From assembly GCA_036417435.1 (NCBI GenBank), contig CM070905.1, forward strand, positions 20,685,592 through 20,749,591: a stretch of 64,000 bases of DNA. The letters are read 5' to 3'. The notes beneath the pieces are model-generated. The model worked only from the letters and a program-made list of their open reading frames with translations, was not told the DNA's origin and searched no databases. The translations under genes and the position numbers were made by a program. The first letter of the stretch is position 1. Every line of letters begins with the position of its first letter. Positions 33,156 through 44,376 of the stretch are shown here, piece after piece. The stretch is from Inia geoffrensis. Its lineage: Eukaryota; Chordata; Mammalia; Artiodactyla; Iniidae.

Positions 33156-35924
33156 TCTGCTGAGCACCTGCTGGTCTCATTTGTCTGGATGTTACATGGA
33201 AATGGCTGTTGGGTGCGTTTCTTGCTCATAGCCAGTGGGGCTTGCCCTTCAGCTAATGAAATCTGACGTCAGCAGTCTTGGAGATTTATCAGTTAGGATG
33301 TTTCAGTTGCAACTAACGGGGACTGACTCGGGTTATCCTAATCAAAAAGAGAATTTATGGGGAAGGATATCAGGGCCTTCCAGATTGATGGGTAGCTGGA
33401 GGAGCAGGCTTGGATGAAGTACAGGAATCTGGGCACTCTGGCAGCTGCAAGTGTGACAGTCATCTCTTAGCAAGAACGGTCTGCCGGACGTGCTGTGCCT
33501 GCTGTGACTCGCCACTGCCACCCTGAACAATTTCTACCGTCCTTGTGCCTTGCCTGCTGGAGACCCAGAGTCTTGGAAGCAAGACTCCATTGAGCAGCCC
33601 AGGGCCCTGACTGCCAAAGGCAGGAGAAGAGGGTATCCGGTTCTTTCTGCTTCCAAACTAAGGGCACTTGGCCCTGCCTGCCGCCAAGACCTCCCTTAAA
33701 GGAGGGTTTCTCCAAAGGAGGGGGTGTTTGCATCTTGGACTACCCCCCGAATAAGTCTAGTAGAGGAAGGCATGCACTTGCCTGATCGTTTACCAATCGT
33801 TGTTTCAAAGTCATTGTTTCAAAGACTCATTTACCCTAGAACCACACCAGTGCTGAAAAGGAGCTCAGGCATCTTCTCCACATTTCCCTGGGGCTGTCAG
33901 CAAGTTGCCTCCCAGGAGGCCTTCGTGGAACTTCAGACCGTTTCTCTAATTCTCTGCCTTTGCCGCATCTGTATGTGTTGGATGCTAGCAGAGGGAGGAG
34001 CTAGAACATCTTCCTTCTTGAAGGAGGAGAATCCCTCTCCAAGAGCTTCCTTGCCCAGACTAATCAGAACCATCTGCAGAGCAGGGGTGCATTAGGGACG
34101 CACACATATGTGTACAAACAAACACACCCATGGAGCCATGCGCGAAGCAGCCTGTCCCTACATCAGTTACCTACACATATTAGTGCTAAACAACACTGAG
34201 GATAATGACAGTGCTTCCTGATTAAAAGTTATTTTTATGAAAGACACTAGCCTACCGCCCTCCACCCTCTGAATATTCTATTCCCTGATGAGAAAAAAAG
34301 AGCTGTAGTGACACAACAGTAAAAAATGTGAATATAAAGCACTTCTACTCCAGATAACCAAGCCCTAAAAAGATTTGAGACCCTAGTGGGTTTCAAATAA
34401 AAACTCTTTCTGCCTTAATTCTGAAGACCATGAGTCTACAGTGATATGATTCATGTTTGTGAATTTCAGCTTATCCCTGATTTAAACTTCTTGTTGAGCA
34501 CATGCTCAGTGTACACTCATGCACGCACACATATACACAGACACGCACAAGCAGTCTGCCGGTGCCCCCAGCTCACAGGCATGCACAGTTCTGGCTGTAA
34601 TAATTCAGATGCCACTAATCCAATCCCGCCAGGACAGTTGCTCCTTTGATGTTCCCTTGGGGGAACGTTGCAGGAGGTCCCCTCTCTTACGGATGTGGAA
34701 CTCTCTGGGGGCCAGTGAGCAGTGAGGACATTTGTTGAGGTGGGGAAGAGAAAAAAAAACAAAAAACCTGAGCTTGGCCTCCATAAGGGAAACAGACCTG
34801 CCATGAAAAGAGCGCAGGCGTTCAGGAGGTGCAAAGCCTTCAAGAGGCCCAACAGACTTGGTTAATGCCAGACAAGAGGGCCTTCTCTGCAGAGAACAGG
34901 ACATCTGGGACCCCTTGGCAGGGCAGGGCAGGGCAAGATACTCCCTGTCCTTCTGCCTCAGTTTCCCCCCTTGATCAATGGAGGGAGTACATGCTTTCTA
35001 TGCCTCTCAAAGATAGAACCAAGTCATTCATAGACTTATTCAGTCAGATAACAACAGTAGAGGAAGCTACACATTGCAGAGATAAGATCATCCTTGTCTG
35101 CTTCTCTTTGTTTTGTAATAAGGATTCCCTCCAGTTTCAGGAAATTCAATACCCCATATACATTGAACTTGCCAAACAGATAATTTAAGGTGTAATACTA
35201 TGTGTTAGAGGGGGGATCTTCCTAACGAATATAAAAAGAAATTCGGTTTGTAAATATTGCGTTTACAGGCAGCTTTTCCTACATACATCCGTTGCGCGGG
35301 ATTGAGTACACAAACGTGTGATTAAGTAATAACAATAAGATTACAGCAGTTGGCATCACACTGATGCTAAGTTTATAGCATAACAATTAGCCCTTAAGTG
35401 TGAGTTAATAAGGGCGTAAACACATACTTAAGACTGGATCTAAGAACAACTTAGAAAGTAATCACCAAAAGTATTCTGGGATGGAGCCATAAAAACCAGG
35501 CCAGTAACCTCTGCCAGCCAACCAGACATTCTGTTATTTGATAAAACTAATAATGCAAAACTTATTGCTATAGCAGAAACGTCATAAAAATGTAGTAAAA
35601 ATAAACAAGCACATGGCTCTGGCAGAAGAGCTGAAAACAAGTGTGGAGATTGAAGACATCAAAGTAAAGCCAAGAAGCATCTTGGCAAGTGGGAGTAGGA
35701 GATGTTCACATATATGAGCAGAAAATCTTAAGGAATTTGGTTTGTTTTTTTTTTTCATGTTTGAGCAATATTTTGGGAAGTGGTATTTCATACATGCTTG
35801 TCCCTGTACCAAGATATTTCTCTTCCCAACATTATTTTGTAATGTACTCGACTGGTGAGGTCCGTTTCCGTTATGATGCCTTTTAGTAGAAGTATTTGAA
35901 ATTTTTAAAGCTCATGGAAGGGGA
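33156..35924. other. Mostly unique DNA
   Basis: At about 33280-33460 the sequence 'ttgcaactaacggggactga' ... 'aaaagagaatttatgggg' resembles a common old interspersed repeat whose family I could not assign. A perfect cAMP-response-type palindrome TGACGTCA lies at 33264-33271. The segment at 35180-35450 is AT-rich, complex and repeat-free. No exon is supported; the plus frame 34829-35188 has no known domain. Confidence 0.4.
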
Positions 35925-36115
35925 GAAGACACTCATGGTGTTAAGCCTTTTACTCACCATTTACCTGCATTGCCTCAATTAATTCTCAAAGCAATCATGA
36001 TTGGAAGGAACGGGTCCCATTTCTCCTTTTACAGAGGAGGAAACGGCAGCTCTGAGAGGTTGATCACACGGCCAGATGGCAGAGAGAGGTCTGATTCCAG
36101 AAGCCAGGGGCTTAA
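35925..36115 (-). repeat. MIR SINE
   Basis: 'caattaattctcaaagcaat', 'cccatttctccttttacaga', and 'gaggaaacggcagctctgag' are in MIR complement order. Confidence 0.78.
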
Positions 36116-37521
36116 CCGTGACCCTTTGCTGCTTCACACTCCCTACTCTTCGCTTTGCGAGGAGAAAAGAAGGTGATTCTGGTGGGACCCGCCACCTGCT
36201 CAGTGAATGTTCGTGAACATTCCTCTCCCCATCCAGTGTGTGGACTCCTTCCCACGCCTCTTCCCTGTTCAGACTCTGCCGCTGCCCTGAGGGGCGGTCC
36301 AGGATTGACCAGGGGGAGTCATTTCCCAGAGTCTAGCCATTGGGGAGGGGATGGGAGGAGATTCGAAGGCCGAGGCCAACAGGGCGTCCAGCCCCCAATC
36401 CCCCGGTCCCTCAGCACCCACGGAAAACCCCAGCACCTCCCACTGAAGGTCAGGTCAGCCTTCATGTCCACAGCTGCCCGGAGTCTCGAAACGTGAGGCC
36501 GCCTCCCTCCCCGGGGCCCTGTCTCAGCGTCAGCTGTTGTCTCCCCAGCCTCAGGGGGCTCCCGCCGCTCCGAGACCCACGAGCCCACTCAGTGATGGGC
36601 ACGCAGACTCACCCGAGGGGCCTGCGGTGGCCTCTGGGCAGTTTATCAAGGGAGTGGCCGAGGGCGGAGGAAGAGGAGGCGGCGGACAGCTGTGTCTGGG
36701 GTCTGGGTGGGTTACGGGCCCCCGGATGGCCGCCAGCAGGGGAAGTGGCAGTGCTGGGAGGAGAATACCAGGTTCCTCCTTGCAGGGGCCCTACTCTAGC
36801 TGAAAGCAGCCTTCTCACCCCTAAATCCAATTAAAGGCCGATATCATGTCCGTGGAAATGTATGCCAATCCTAATATAGTCTAATAAGCCTTAAAATAGC
36901 ACTCTGTAAGTGGAAAGCCCTGTGGTTTAATTTGATTCGCAGCCTAGTAACAGGCTTAAGAAGAGGGGACTGGCCCCCTTTTATTTTCCAGCTGGTCCCT
37001 GCATGCTCCTTTCTCCCCTTCTTTCCTGGCCTCCACTCTCTCTTCCTCTGGAGTTCCGTGGACTGACAAGTGAGGCAGGAGCCCGGGGGGGTCCTTCCCC
37101 TCAGAGCTTCCGGCTGGCAGGCTCCTGGCCCCGCTCCCTGAGGGAAGGCGGTCCTGGCGCCTGGCGGGGACTCGGGCCTCCATCCTACACACTTGACTCA
37201 TTGCCCCCCTGGACAGGTGCTCGCTGTTCGCTTCGCCACCTTCCACTGGCAGTGAGGGAGACGGAAGTGGGGTTTCTCAAGGCGACCAGAGGGGCCTCAT
37301 CACTCCCTCTTCCGAGGCCTGGGTCTTCACTCCCAGGACAGTACAGCCCGTGGCCAGTCTCACACGCCCACCGCTTGGGCTGATGGGATGGATAACTATG
37401 GGCAAGTCTCGTGAACACGGTCTAGAAATTGACTCAAGGACCTGCTTTATAGACCCGTGGTCCAATTCTTGGGAGAGCAAAGGATCCTCAAACATTTAAA
37501 AAGCAGGGTTTTCGTGTACAC
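36116..37521. other. GC-rich unique DNA with a CpG cluster and a conserved-looking patch
   Basis: No interspersed repeat was recognised. CpG density is raised at 36470-36740. Beyond it, at 36795-36960, is an AT-richer complex patch with homeodomain-type cores (ccaattaaag, ctaataagcc). The plus frame 36340-36834 (164 codons) is proline- and arginine-rich without a domain, and is likely a chance frame of GC-rich DNA. Confidence 0.4.
36470..36740. promoter_or_regulatory. CpG-rich patch, island-like
   Basis: About 20 CpG in 270 bp with roughly two-thirds GC; observed over expected is about 0.7 by hand count. Length meets only the loosest island definition. It could be an orphan CpG island, an alternative promoter or an exon edge. 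Confidence 0.35.
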
Positions 37522-37767
37522 TTTTTATTTTTTTACAGCTTTACTGAGATATAATTCACATTCCTTACAATTCACCCATTTAAAAAGTACAATTCAGTGG
37601 CTTTTAGTATAATTGCAGAGTTCAGCAACCATCGCCACAATCAATTTTGGAACATTTTTATTATTCTGAAAAGAAACTCCACAACCCTTAGCCATCACCC
37701 TCCCGTGCCTTTCCGTCTTAGAAAACCACTAATCCTCATCTCTACAGATTTGCCTATTCTAGACGTT

Positions 37768-37965
37768 TCATCTAAATGGAATCATCCAATATGCGGTCCT
37801 TTGTGACTGATTTCTTTCATGCAACAGAGTGTTTTCAAGGTTCATCCGTGTTGTAGCATGTGTCAGTACTTCATCCTTTTTTATTGCTGAATTATATTCT
37901 GTTATACGAAGGTAGCACAATTTATTTATCCATTCCTCATTTGATGGACTTTTGAGTTCTTTCAC
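37768..37965 (-). pseudogene. LINE-1 ORF2 C-terminal remnant
   Basis: A 66-codon open piece with the tyrosine- and lysine-rich C-terminal pattern of LINE-1 ORF2 protein. It lacks reverse transcriptase and endonuclease parts and is inactive. Confidence 0.75.
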
Positions 37966-38258
37966 TCTTTGGTAATAATACTGCTATGAACATTTGTGTA
38001 CAGGTTTTTGCATGGATATATGTTTTCACTTCTCTTGGATATATACCTAGAATTGGAATTTCGGGATAATATAGATGTAAATCTATGTCCTAAACCATTT
38101 AAGGAACTGTCGGATTGTTTTCCACAGAGGCTGTATCATTTACCTTCCCACCAACCATGTGTGAGGGTTCCAATTTCTCCACATCCTCGCCAATACTTGT
38201 TATTGTCTTTTATTACAGCCACCCCAGCGGGTGTGAAGTGGTATTTCATTGTAGTTTT

Positions 38259-38462
38259 TTTTTTTTTTTTCCGGTACGCGGGCCTCTCACCGCTGTGGCC
38301 TCTCCCGTCGCGGAGCACAGCCTCCGGACGCGCAGGCTCAGCGGCCATGGCTCACGGGCCCAGCCGCTCCGCGGCATGTGGGATCTTCTTGCACGGGGGC
38401 ACGAACCCGTGTCCCCTGCATCGGCAGACGGACTCTCAACCACTGCGCCACCAGGGAAGCCC
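38259..38462 (-). mobile_element. CHR-type SINE, short cetacean form, nested in LINE-1
   Basis: Poly-T, then 'acgcgggcctctcaccgctg', B-box complement 'gcacgaacccg', and head complement 'ccaccagggaagccc'. Exact 13-bp duplications (tcattgtagtttt) at 38246-38258 and 38463-38475. Confidence 0.94.
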
Positions 38463-38529
38463 TCATTGTAGTTTTGATTCGAATTTTCCTGAACGGATTT
38501 AATGGACTCTTGGTCTCAACTGTTCTGTG

Positions 38530-38715
38530 AGTGATGAATCCAAACCTCAGCTTTGGTGATTATTAACCAGATAATCTTGAACAGGTAACAGTTTCTCTGA
38601 ATCTCAGTTTCCAGGTCTGTGACTTGGAGGTTGAGATACCTCCTCAGGTCGTGAGGACTAACAGAGAATGTAGGGGAAGCAACCAACTTGCAAAGGGTAG
38701 GCATGCAATACACCT
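38530..38715 (+). repeat. MIR SINE
   Basis: 'tctctgaatctcagtttcca', 'ggtctgtgacttggaggt' and a 3' part with 'ggtaggcatgcaata' follow the MIR order. Confidence 0.65.
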
Positions 38716-38924
38716 TCCTTCCCTTCCCCCACTCCTGGTACTTCTACCTCCATTTTCACGCTGGCACAATAGGACTGATATTTATATGTGCTCCACCAAT
38801 TTTACAACAAGGTCAGGAGGAAGAATATAACTTTAAAAAGAGAAAGAGGTTGATGACAGATTGAGTTGGGACAAAGAAAAAGAGTGTTTGATGCCAAGAT
38901 AAAGAAATTGAAGTTTTTTTTTTT

Positions 38925-39190
38925 TAACAAGGAGAATCAAAAAGTGAGGAGTGATATAATAACCATCTTCAATATAAGCGAGGTTATTATGTGGGATGGT
39001 GACCAGCTGTTCCCCATCTCCACTAAGGACATCAGAAGAAAAAATGCATTTAAACTGTGAGAAGTAGCCTGTAGCTTAGTTATTAGGAAGAGCTCCTTTG
39101 CTGTCAGGGTCATGAAACATTGGAATGGAAACTTACCACATTTCCTGTCCCTGAAGGCCTCACCAACTATGGTAAACTGCATCCAGGAGC
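38925..39190 (+). repeat. LINE-3/CR1 3' fragment
   Basis: 'gtgatataataaccatcttc', then 'gtagcttagttattaggaag', 'catgaaacattggaatggaa' and 'ttcctgtccctgaaggcc' follow the order of the mammalian L3 (CR1-type) consensus as I remember it. It is a very old relic. Confidence 0.6.
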
Positions 39191-39333
39191 ATGAATGAGA
39201 TGCCCCGAGGCAGGTCCTTCCATCCACAAACACTGCAATCCCGGGCCGTGCCCACCCCTTGGTAGCCCTCCCTGTACAACCCCCCATATGCACTGGGTAG
39301 CATTGTGGTGACCCCTCCATTCCCCCACCACAT

Positions 39334-39376
39334 CCCTCCCACCCTTCACCCCAACTCCCACCCCACCTCCCCCCAG
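39334..39376 (-). other. G-quadruplex-type motif on the minus strand
   Basis: At least six C-runs of three to six bases separated by one to four bases. Confidence 0.55.
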
Positions 39377-39562
39377 TTTGGGCTGGATCTCCCTGCTCTC
39401 TCCTTACCCTAAACTGTGGGGGACTTGCTGCTTGCTCTGTCTCAGTAGTGAGTGATATGGTATCTATACATAGCCCCGGCTTATAACTTCTTTGGCAGCT
39501 CCTGGGTTGAAAGGTGCTTTGAAGAGAGAGGGAGAAAAAGAGCTAAATAGCCCTTTTATTTA

Positions 39563-39608
<46 letters not shown>
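39563..39608. repeat. (CA)n with an internal CG run
   Basis: CA units interrupted by CGCGCG at about 39572-39577, alternating purine-pyrimidine over 46 bp. Confidence 0.95.
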
Positions 39609-39610
<2 letters not shown>

Positions 39611-40424
39611 TCAAGACAAGCTCAAATGTTTGGTCCTTTAATTGATGGCTCACCGTGGCCGTTATTGTCCTGGGCATATCTTTGGAGTTTGGGTATTTGG
39701 CTGGTGACATCTGTTTCATGGATGAGCAGATCAAAGTACGTGCTGGGGAAGGCATAGCATTAGGACCACAGATGGAACATCTCCGATTTGGGTGCTGCTC
39801 CCATTAGGAATCCTGCACTGTCTCTCCTCGGTGCGCACAGTTGTAGCTTCCACCACGGTCGTCCAACCTTCCTCCCATATAGTACAGTGACCAGGAAATG
39901 TAAGGAGGATTGCCTCCACCCCCGGGATCACAGGTGGACTCCCACTGGCCTGAGCTAATCAGGGTGATCCTTTCTGCCTTGTCTCACAGAGTTTGGTCCA
40001 GATAATCCTAAACCAATAAGTGCCCAGAACTTCCCTGGCCCCAGAGGTTCGGGCTTCCCCCTACGCACCTCCACCCCTCCACCCCCATATTTTGGGCTAT
40101 GCTTTCTTTGCCTTCTCTTGGCTGCAGTGCACCTAGATATGGCTCCCCACAATCCTGGCCTGGGGTAGCCAGAACCCCTGGGACCATCTTCCTGCCCTGT
40201 GAGCAACCCTCCAGTTTACCTCATTTTCTACAAATATGACTTCAGTGCAGGCGTCGTGATGTGAAAATGTTGGGAAACTCTGAGCCAAAGAGAAGAGGTG
40301 TGGATGAGAAGGGAGGACGGGAATTCCTTCATCCCTTCCCTCCCGTACTCAGGGATTCTTTTCAGCTGTGTCCTCGGACTGAGCTTCCCTCAAGGGGAGG
40401 CTGGAGGGCCGCTAGAAACATCTT

Positions 40425-40535
40425 AGGCCTACGTGGGTATTGCTATTGTGTTAAAGATATGAAAACTGAGGCAAAGAGGCTATCTGGGCAAGGTGACTCA
40501 GTTAACTGTGGCAGGGCCAGAGTGTCGCCCTTACC
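40425..40535 (-). repeat. MIR fragment
   Basis: 'gatatgaaaactgaggcaaa' and 'gcaaggtgactcagttaact' follow the MIR core complement. Confidence 0.65.
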
Positions 40536-40904
40536 CCCTCTTCTTTCCAGCTGAGTGATAGGCAGGTGGGAGAGAGAGGGCGGGTTTACAGCTGACACCT
40601 CCTACCCCAGAAATCACTCCTCCAGCACCAACTAAAGGAAAAACCACAACGCAAATAAAGCTTCCACCTCCTTCCCTGTCATGCTTTCTCCCACATCTGT
40701 CCCAGAAGAGCCACGCCTGGTAAGGCATCCAAATCATAGTGTCTGGCTATCCTGTGTCCGTGCTTCTGTGCAGGGGAAATCTGGTTCAGATGAACACACT
40801 GGTGGCATTGAAGTGCCTCTGAAGGTCAAATGCTGCCTGGAAAGACTGAAAAAGGGGAGAAGGAGAGGGTGAAGCCAGTGGAAGAAACAAGGGTGGCCCA
40901 GGCA

Positions 40905-40995
40905 CAAGTGTTGGAAGCTTGGCGTGGGCTCTGGGCTCTGCCACTAGCTGTGTGACCCTAGGCAGCTGCCTTCCCTTCTGGAACTCGGATATGGT
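40905..40995 (+). repeat. MIR fragment
   Basis: 'gggctctgccactagctgtg' followed by 'tgaccctaggcagctgcctt' is a good MIR core. Confidence 0.75.
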
Positions 40996-41903
40996 TTGCA
41001 GACTCTCCTAGGAGCACAAAACCCCCTGTCCCCCTGGGTGACCTGCTCAACACTAGGCCCTCAGATGGCCACCGCTTCTGTGACCCACGCAGCATTTCCT
41101 GCTTGGCCATCTTGGGCATCAGAACTCTTCTCCAGAAATACCTCTTTGCTGGGCTGGCATTGATTTTTTTCCCCAGTCCATTCTGGAATCTTTTGTTCTC
41201 CTTCCCCTTTCCCAGCACAAACACACACACACACACGCACATGCACACACGCGTACAAACGGGCTCATGCTTAGGAGAATCCAAACTTCCTGATGGATAC
41301 TCCCTCTGTCTGCATCTTGTTTCGTTTCCAGGTGATGAAACTGGCCTTGGGCCTGGGCGGTTGCCATGGAGACTCATCCCAGCTTCCCACCCCACATCGG
41401 CCCTCCAGCTCTTCCCGGCAACCTTTCTGGGCTAGAAAAGAAAGATCTGGCATTCCCCTCTTGTTTCTCCTTCTTTGCAGGGACGAGATTCAGCTGAGAA
41501 TGCTTTGATGCTACCTAATCTGACTCTCTCCACGAGGGAGAGGGCAATGGCTGGCAACAAACCCAGGAGGTTTTCTGTTTGCCTTGTTGTATCAGCTAAT
41601 TATCCCAAGGGGTGATCAGAGAAAAGAGAAAAAAAAATGGAATCAGGGTAACGTCCATGTTATTTATATTTTATCATCTTTGGCAAGGTCAGCAGAGGGA
41701 TGCAGTTTTCTTTCCTTCTCTGACCCTTTCTTTAATGTCATCTTCTTACTGCTGAGCAGATCTTACTGCCTATTGATATCGCCATCAAAAGTACCTACCT
41801 TCTCCTTCAAGGCTCTGAATAGACAGCTCATCAATAATATCTACCTTCACCTCTGCAAGGGCACTTCCTCCAGGAGCTTAGATTGGTCCAGATTTCTAGT
41901 AAA

Positions 41904-41953
<50 letters not shown>

Positions 41954-42234
41954 TTTATCCAGAACTGACCTCTAAGCATCTCAAAGGACTTTAGCCAGTG
42001 TCTTATATTCAATATAAACTAATCCCTTTAAGTAGAAGAGGGAAACTGACTTACAAACTGTAAGTGAGGGATCGCGTGCCTTTTCAGAGAGTCCAGGAAA
42101 TAAACCAGGTTGAAATCTAGTGACCACAAAGGGAAAACAGTCTGGGTTTCCCAATTGTTCTGTGACCTTTTGGGCATGTTTGGAAAACAAGCCTACCGCA
42201 AAAATTCTAGCCACAAGACTTGCTTTACAGAGAG
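40996..42234. other. Unique DNA with short CA and long TG repeats
   Basis: A short CA run lies at 41219-41236 and a TG microsatellite at 41907-41952. An RFX X-box-like motif is at 41360-41373. Frames crossing the TG run code Val-Cys repeats and are artefacts. Confidence 0.45.
41907..41952. repeat. (TG)n microsatellite
   Basis: Twenty-three uninterrupted TG units. Confidence 0.95.
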
Positions 42235-42400
42235 ACGTGTTGGATTAGCACTGGATGGGGAACCCGATAACCTGGGTTTTAATCCTGCCTTCTCCATTAC
42301 TGATTTGGCTGAATCACATAATATTTTTGGACTCTGGTTTTTAACATTTCTTTTTTCCTAAAAAACTGAGTTAAAATACCTGCCTGCCTCCCTCTAAGAG
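42235..42400 (+). repeat. MIR SINE
   Basis: 'ataacctgggttttaatcct', 'gccttctccattactgattt', 'aactgagttaaaatacctgc' in MIR order. Confidence 0.7.
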
Positions 42401-42477
42401 ATCCAAAAATGTGAAGATACTTTGTAACCTTCAAGGCATGCTAGAAATGCTAAGTTTAATTAAAGCTACAAGACATC

Positions 42478-42600
42478 TCCTTTGATGCTCACCACCATCC
42501 TTTGAGGCTGGCATTATTGTCTAAGGATCAGAGAGATCAGACAACTTGCCCAGAGTCGCCCAGGTAGCAAGCAGCAGTGTCTAGACCAGGATCGGCTGAC
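42478..42600 (-). repeat. MIR fragment
   Basis: 'tgatgctcaccaccatcctt', 'gatcagagagatcagacaac' and 'ttgcccagagtcgcccagg' in MIR complement order, facing the MIR just upstream. Confidence 0.75.
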
Positions 42601-43411
42601 TTCAACTTGAGGGCCTTTCGACAGCCCACAGCCGTCTGTGGGAACAAGGTCCACCCAGCGTTGAGACTCAGCCCCCCCAGAGAAAGGGTCGTTTCAAGGT
42701 CATCCCAACAAACAGCCCACTGTACCAGCTCTGGAATGATATGAAGCTCCGGTGATGAGGAATTAGAGGAGCCTTATGGCTCCTGCAGCAGATGGGGAAA
42801 GAGGAGAAAGGGACAGCGTGGAAAGGAGAAAAAGTGGAGGAAGCCATGTGAACGCCTGTGCTGGCCTGGAAGAGGGGAGGGTAATGTGCTATGCTGAAGG
42901 CCTTTGAGACCGGAGAAAATGTGCGTCTTTATCTTTGTCTCTACAATTTATGGTCCAGCTGGGCTCTTTCTCAAGGCCGGGGCTGTTCTGGCACTGCCCG
43001 AAGAGTTACTCTTGGGGTGAGACACTGGAGCCCTGGGGCCCTGCCAGGAGCATAATGTAGTCATGGCTGTTGGAGGGAAGTTCCCAGATGGAGTGAGTTG
43101 GCTGGCAGAGCCCAGAAGATTTAGAGGACACGACTCTATGGAGTTTCCAGAGCAACCAACTGACCCGAACTCAAGTGGCTCAGAACCATGGATTATATCA
43201 TTTCCTTACCCAGGGCTTTTGACAGACGCTCCTGTTGACTCATTCATTCATTGATTCAACAGCAAGCTAGGTAGTTGTTTTAATTGTAGATGAGATACAA
43301 CATGTCTTTCTACAGGAGAGCTCAACATACTGGGTAAATTTGAGCTTTCTTGCCCTCAAGAGACAAACAAGAGCAAAGCATTCATCTTTAATGCTTGTAT
43401 AACAAGCCCCC

Positions 43412-43505
43412 ATGGATGTACAAATTAGTACCAGTTTACCATTATCCATAACAAGTACCCAGGAATGTATAAATTATTATAGTTTACCACTGTCCAAATA
43501 ACTTT
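43412..43505 (+). repeat. Diverged tandem duplication, unit about 49 bp
   Basis: 'atggatgtacaaattagta' ... 'agtttaccattatccata' recurs as 'aggaatgtataaattatta' ... 'agtttaccactgtccaaata' with spacing of about 49 bp. Confidence 0.6.
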
Positions 43506-44352
43506 TTGGAGTCGTTCATTGCTGAGATAAATGATGATTTTTGAGGTGTCAAATTAGCAGAATAGTTAACCAATGCCATATGTTTGTATGCGCCCTTAGA
43601 ACTCTAACATTAGAGTAACCAGTCTTAATGTGTTAAGAGTCTGGACTTTAATGCCTGCTTTGTTGATTACCAGTTAAAACATTCTGCTCATCCATGGGAT
43701 TTCCCACTCTCACACGTACAGCCATTTCCAAAAGGAGTTATTTTAAAGATCTAGGATCTATTCAAATACATGTATGCATTTCCCTGTGTTCATTTCACCA
43801 ACATTTATCAATCGCTGGTACCTATTCTGTTGGGAGAAATATTTCTTGTAGACGAAGATCCAGTGAGAAAGCTGAGGTCCTATGTTCTAGAGGGCACATC
43901 CAATCCACGGTGCCCCTCATTTCTCTAATTAGGGGAAGGGTCCTCCTATAGTGTTTCGTGTTTAGACACAGGATCCCTACATGCCTTGGAGAAATTCTTC
44001 TCCCCTAGTTCCACTGAAAAGGGAGTTCTTCTCAACTCCACCCTTCCTTGAAACATAAGTAAATTGCAATATAGAAAGTGACAATACTTTTAGGACAGAG
44101 GTGGAAATACAAGACATTCCGATGAACAGCTGTTGGGACTCTACATCCAATCATAGATGACAGAACAGCGTGAAGGAGGGAAGAGGGAGGAGAAAGCTAA
44201 AGTCTGTCACTGAGAGAGCGCACCAGGGGGCTGGACACTGACCCTCACTTGTCGGGGCCAGTGCTGACTATTTCTGGTACAGGAAGTAGGCACCGCACAG
44301 TCCTTGCTCTCCAGGAGCTGAGACTCTAAATCGTCCTCTATTGCACTGGTCT

Positions 44353-44376
44353 CCCCACCCCACCTCCCCACCCCCA
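44353..44376 (-). other. G-quadruplex-type motif on the minus strand
   Basis: Four C-runs of four or five bases with loops of one, four and one base. Confidence 0.65.

Larger units (their letters stand above)
37522..38495 (-). mobile_element. LINE-1 3' end, 5'-truncated, with a nested SINE
   Basis: T-rich start 'tttttatttttttacagctt', then the complement of the LINE-1 3' untranslated region and ORF2 C-terminus, with 'tccatttgatg'-like and 'attgctgaattatattctgt' words. The minus-strand frame 37768-37965 keeps the ORF2 C-terminal pattern (RITEYNSAIKKDE). A SINE at 38259-38462 interrupts it near its truncated end. Confidence 0.87.
39191..40424. other. Unique DNA with C-rich and CA tracts
   Basis: A C-rich tract lies at 39334-39376 and a CA/CG microsatellite at 39563-39608. 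No gene was recognised. Confidence 0.45.

Noticed and set aside
36340..36834. 164-codon plus-strand frame in GC-rich DNA
   Set aside because: Proline- and arginine-rich, overlapped by frames on the other strand, no domain and no splice context; long frames arise by chance in GC-rich DNA.
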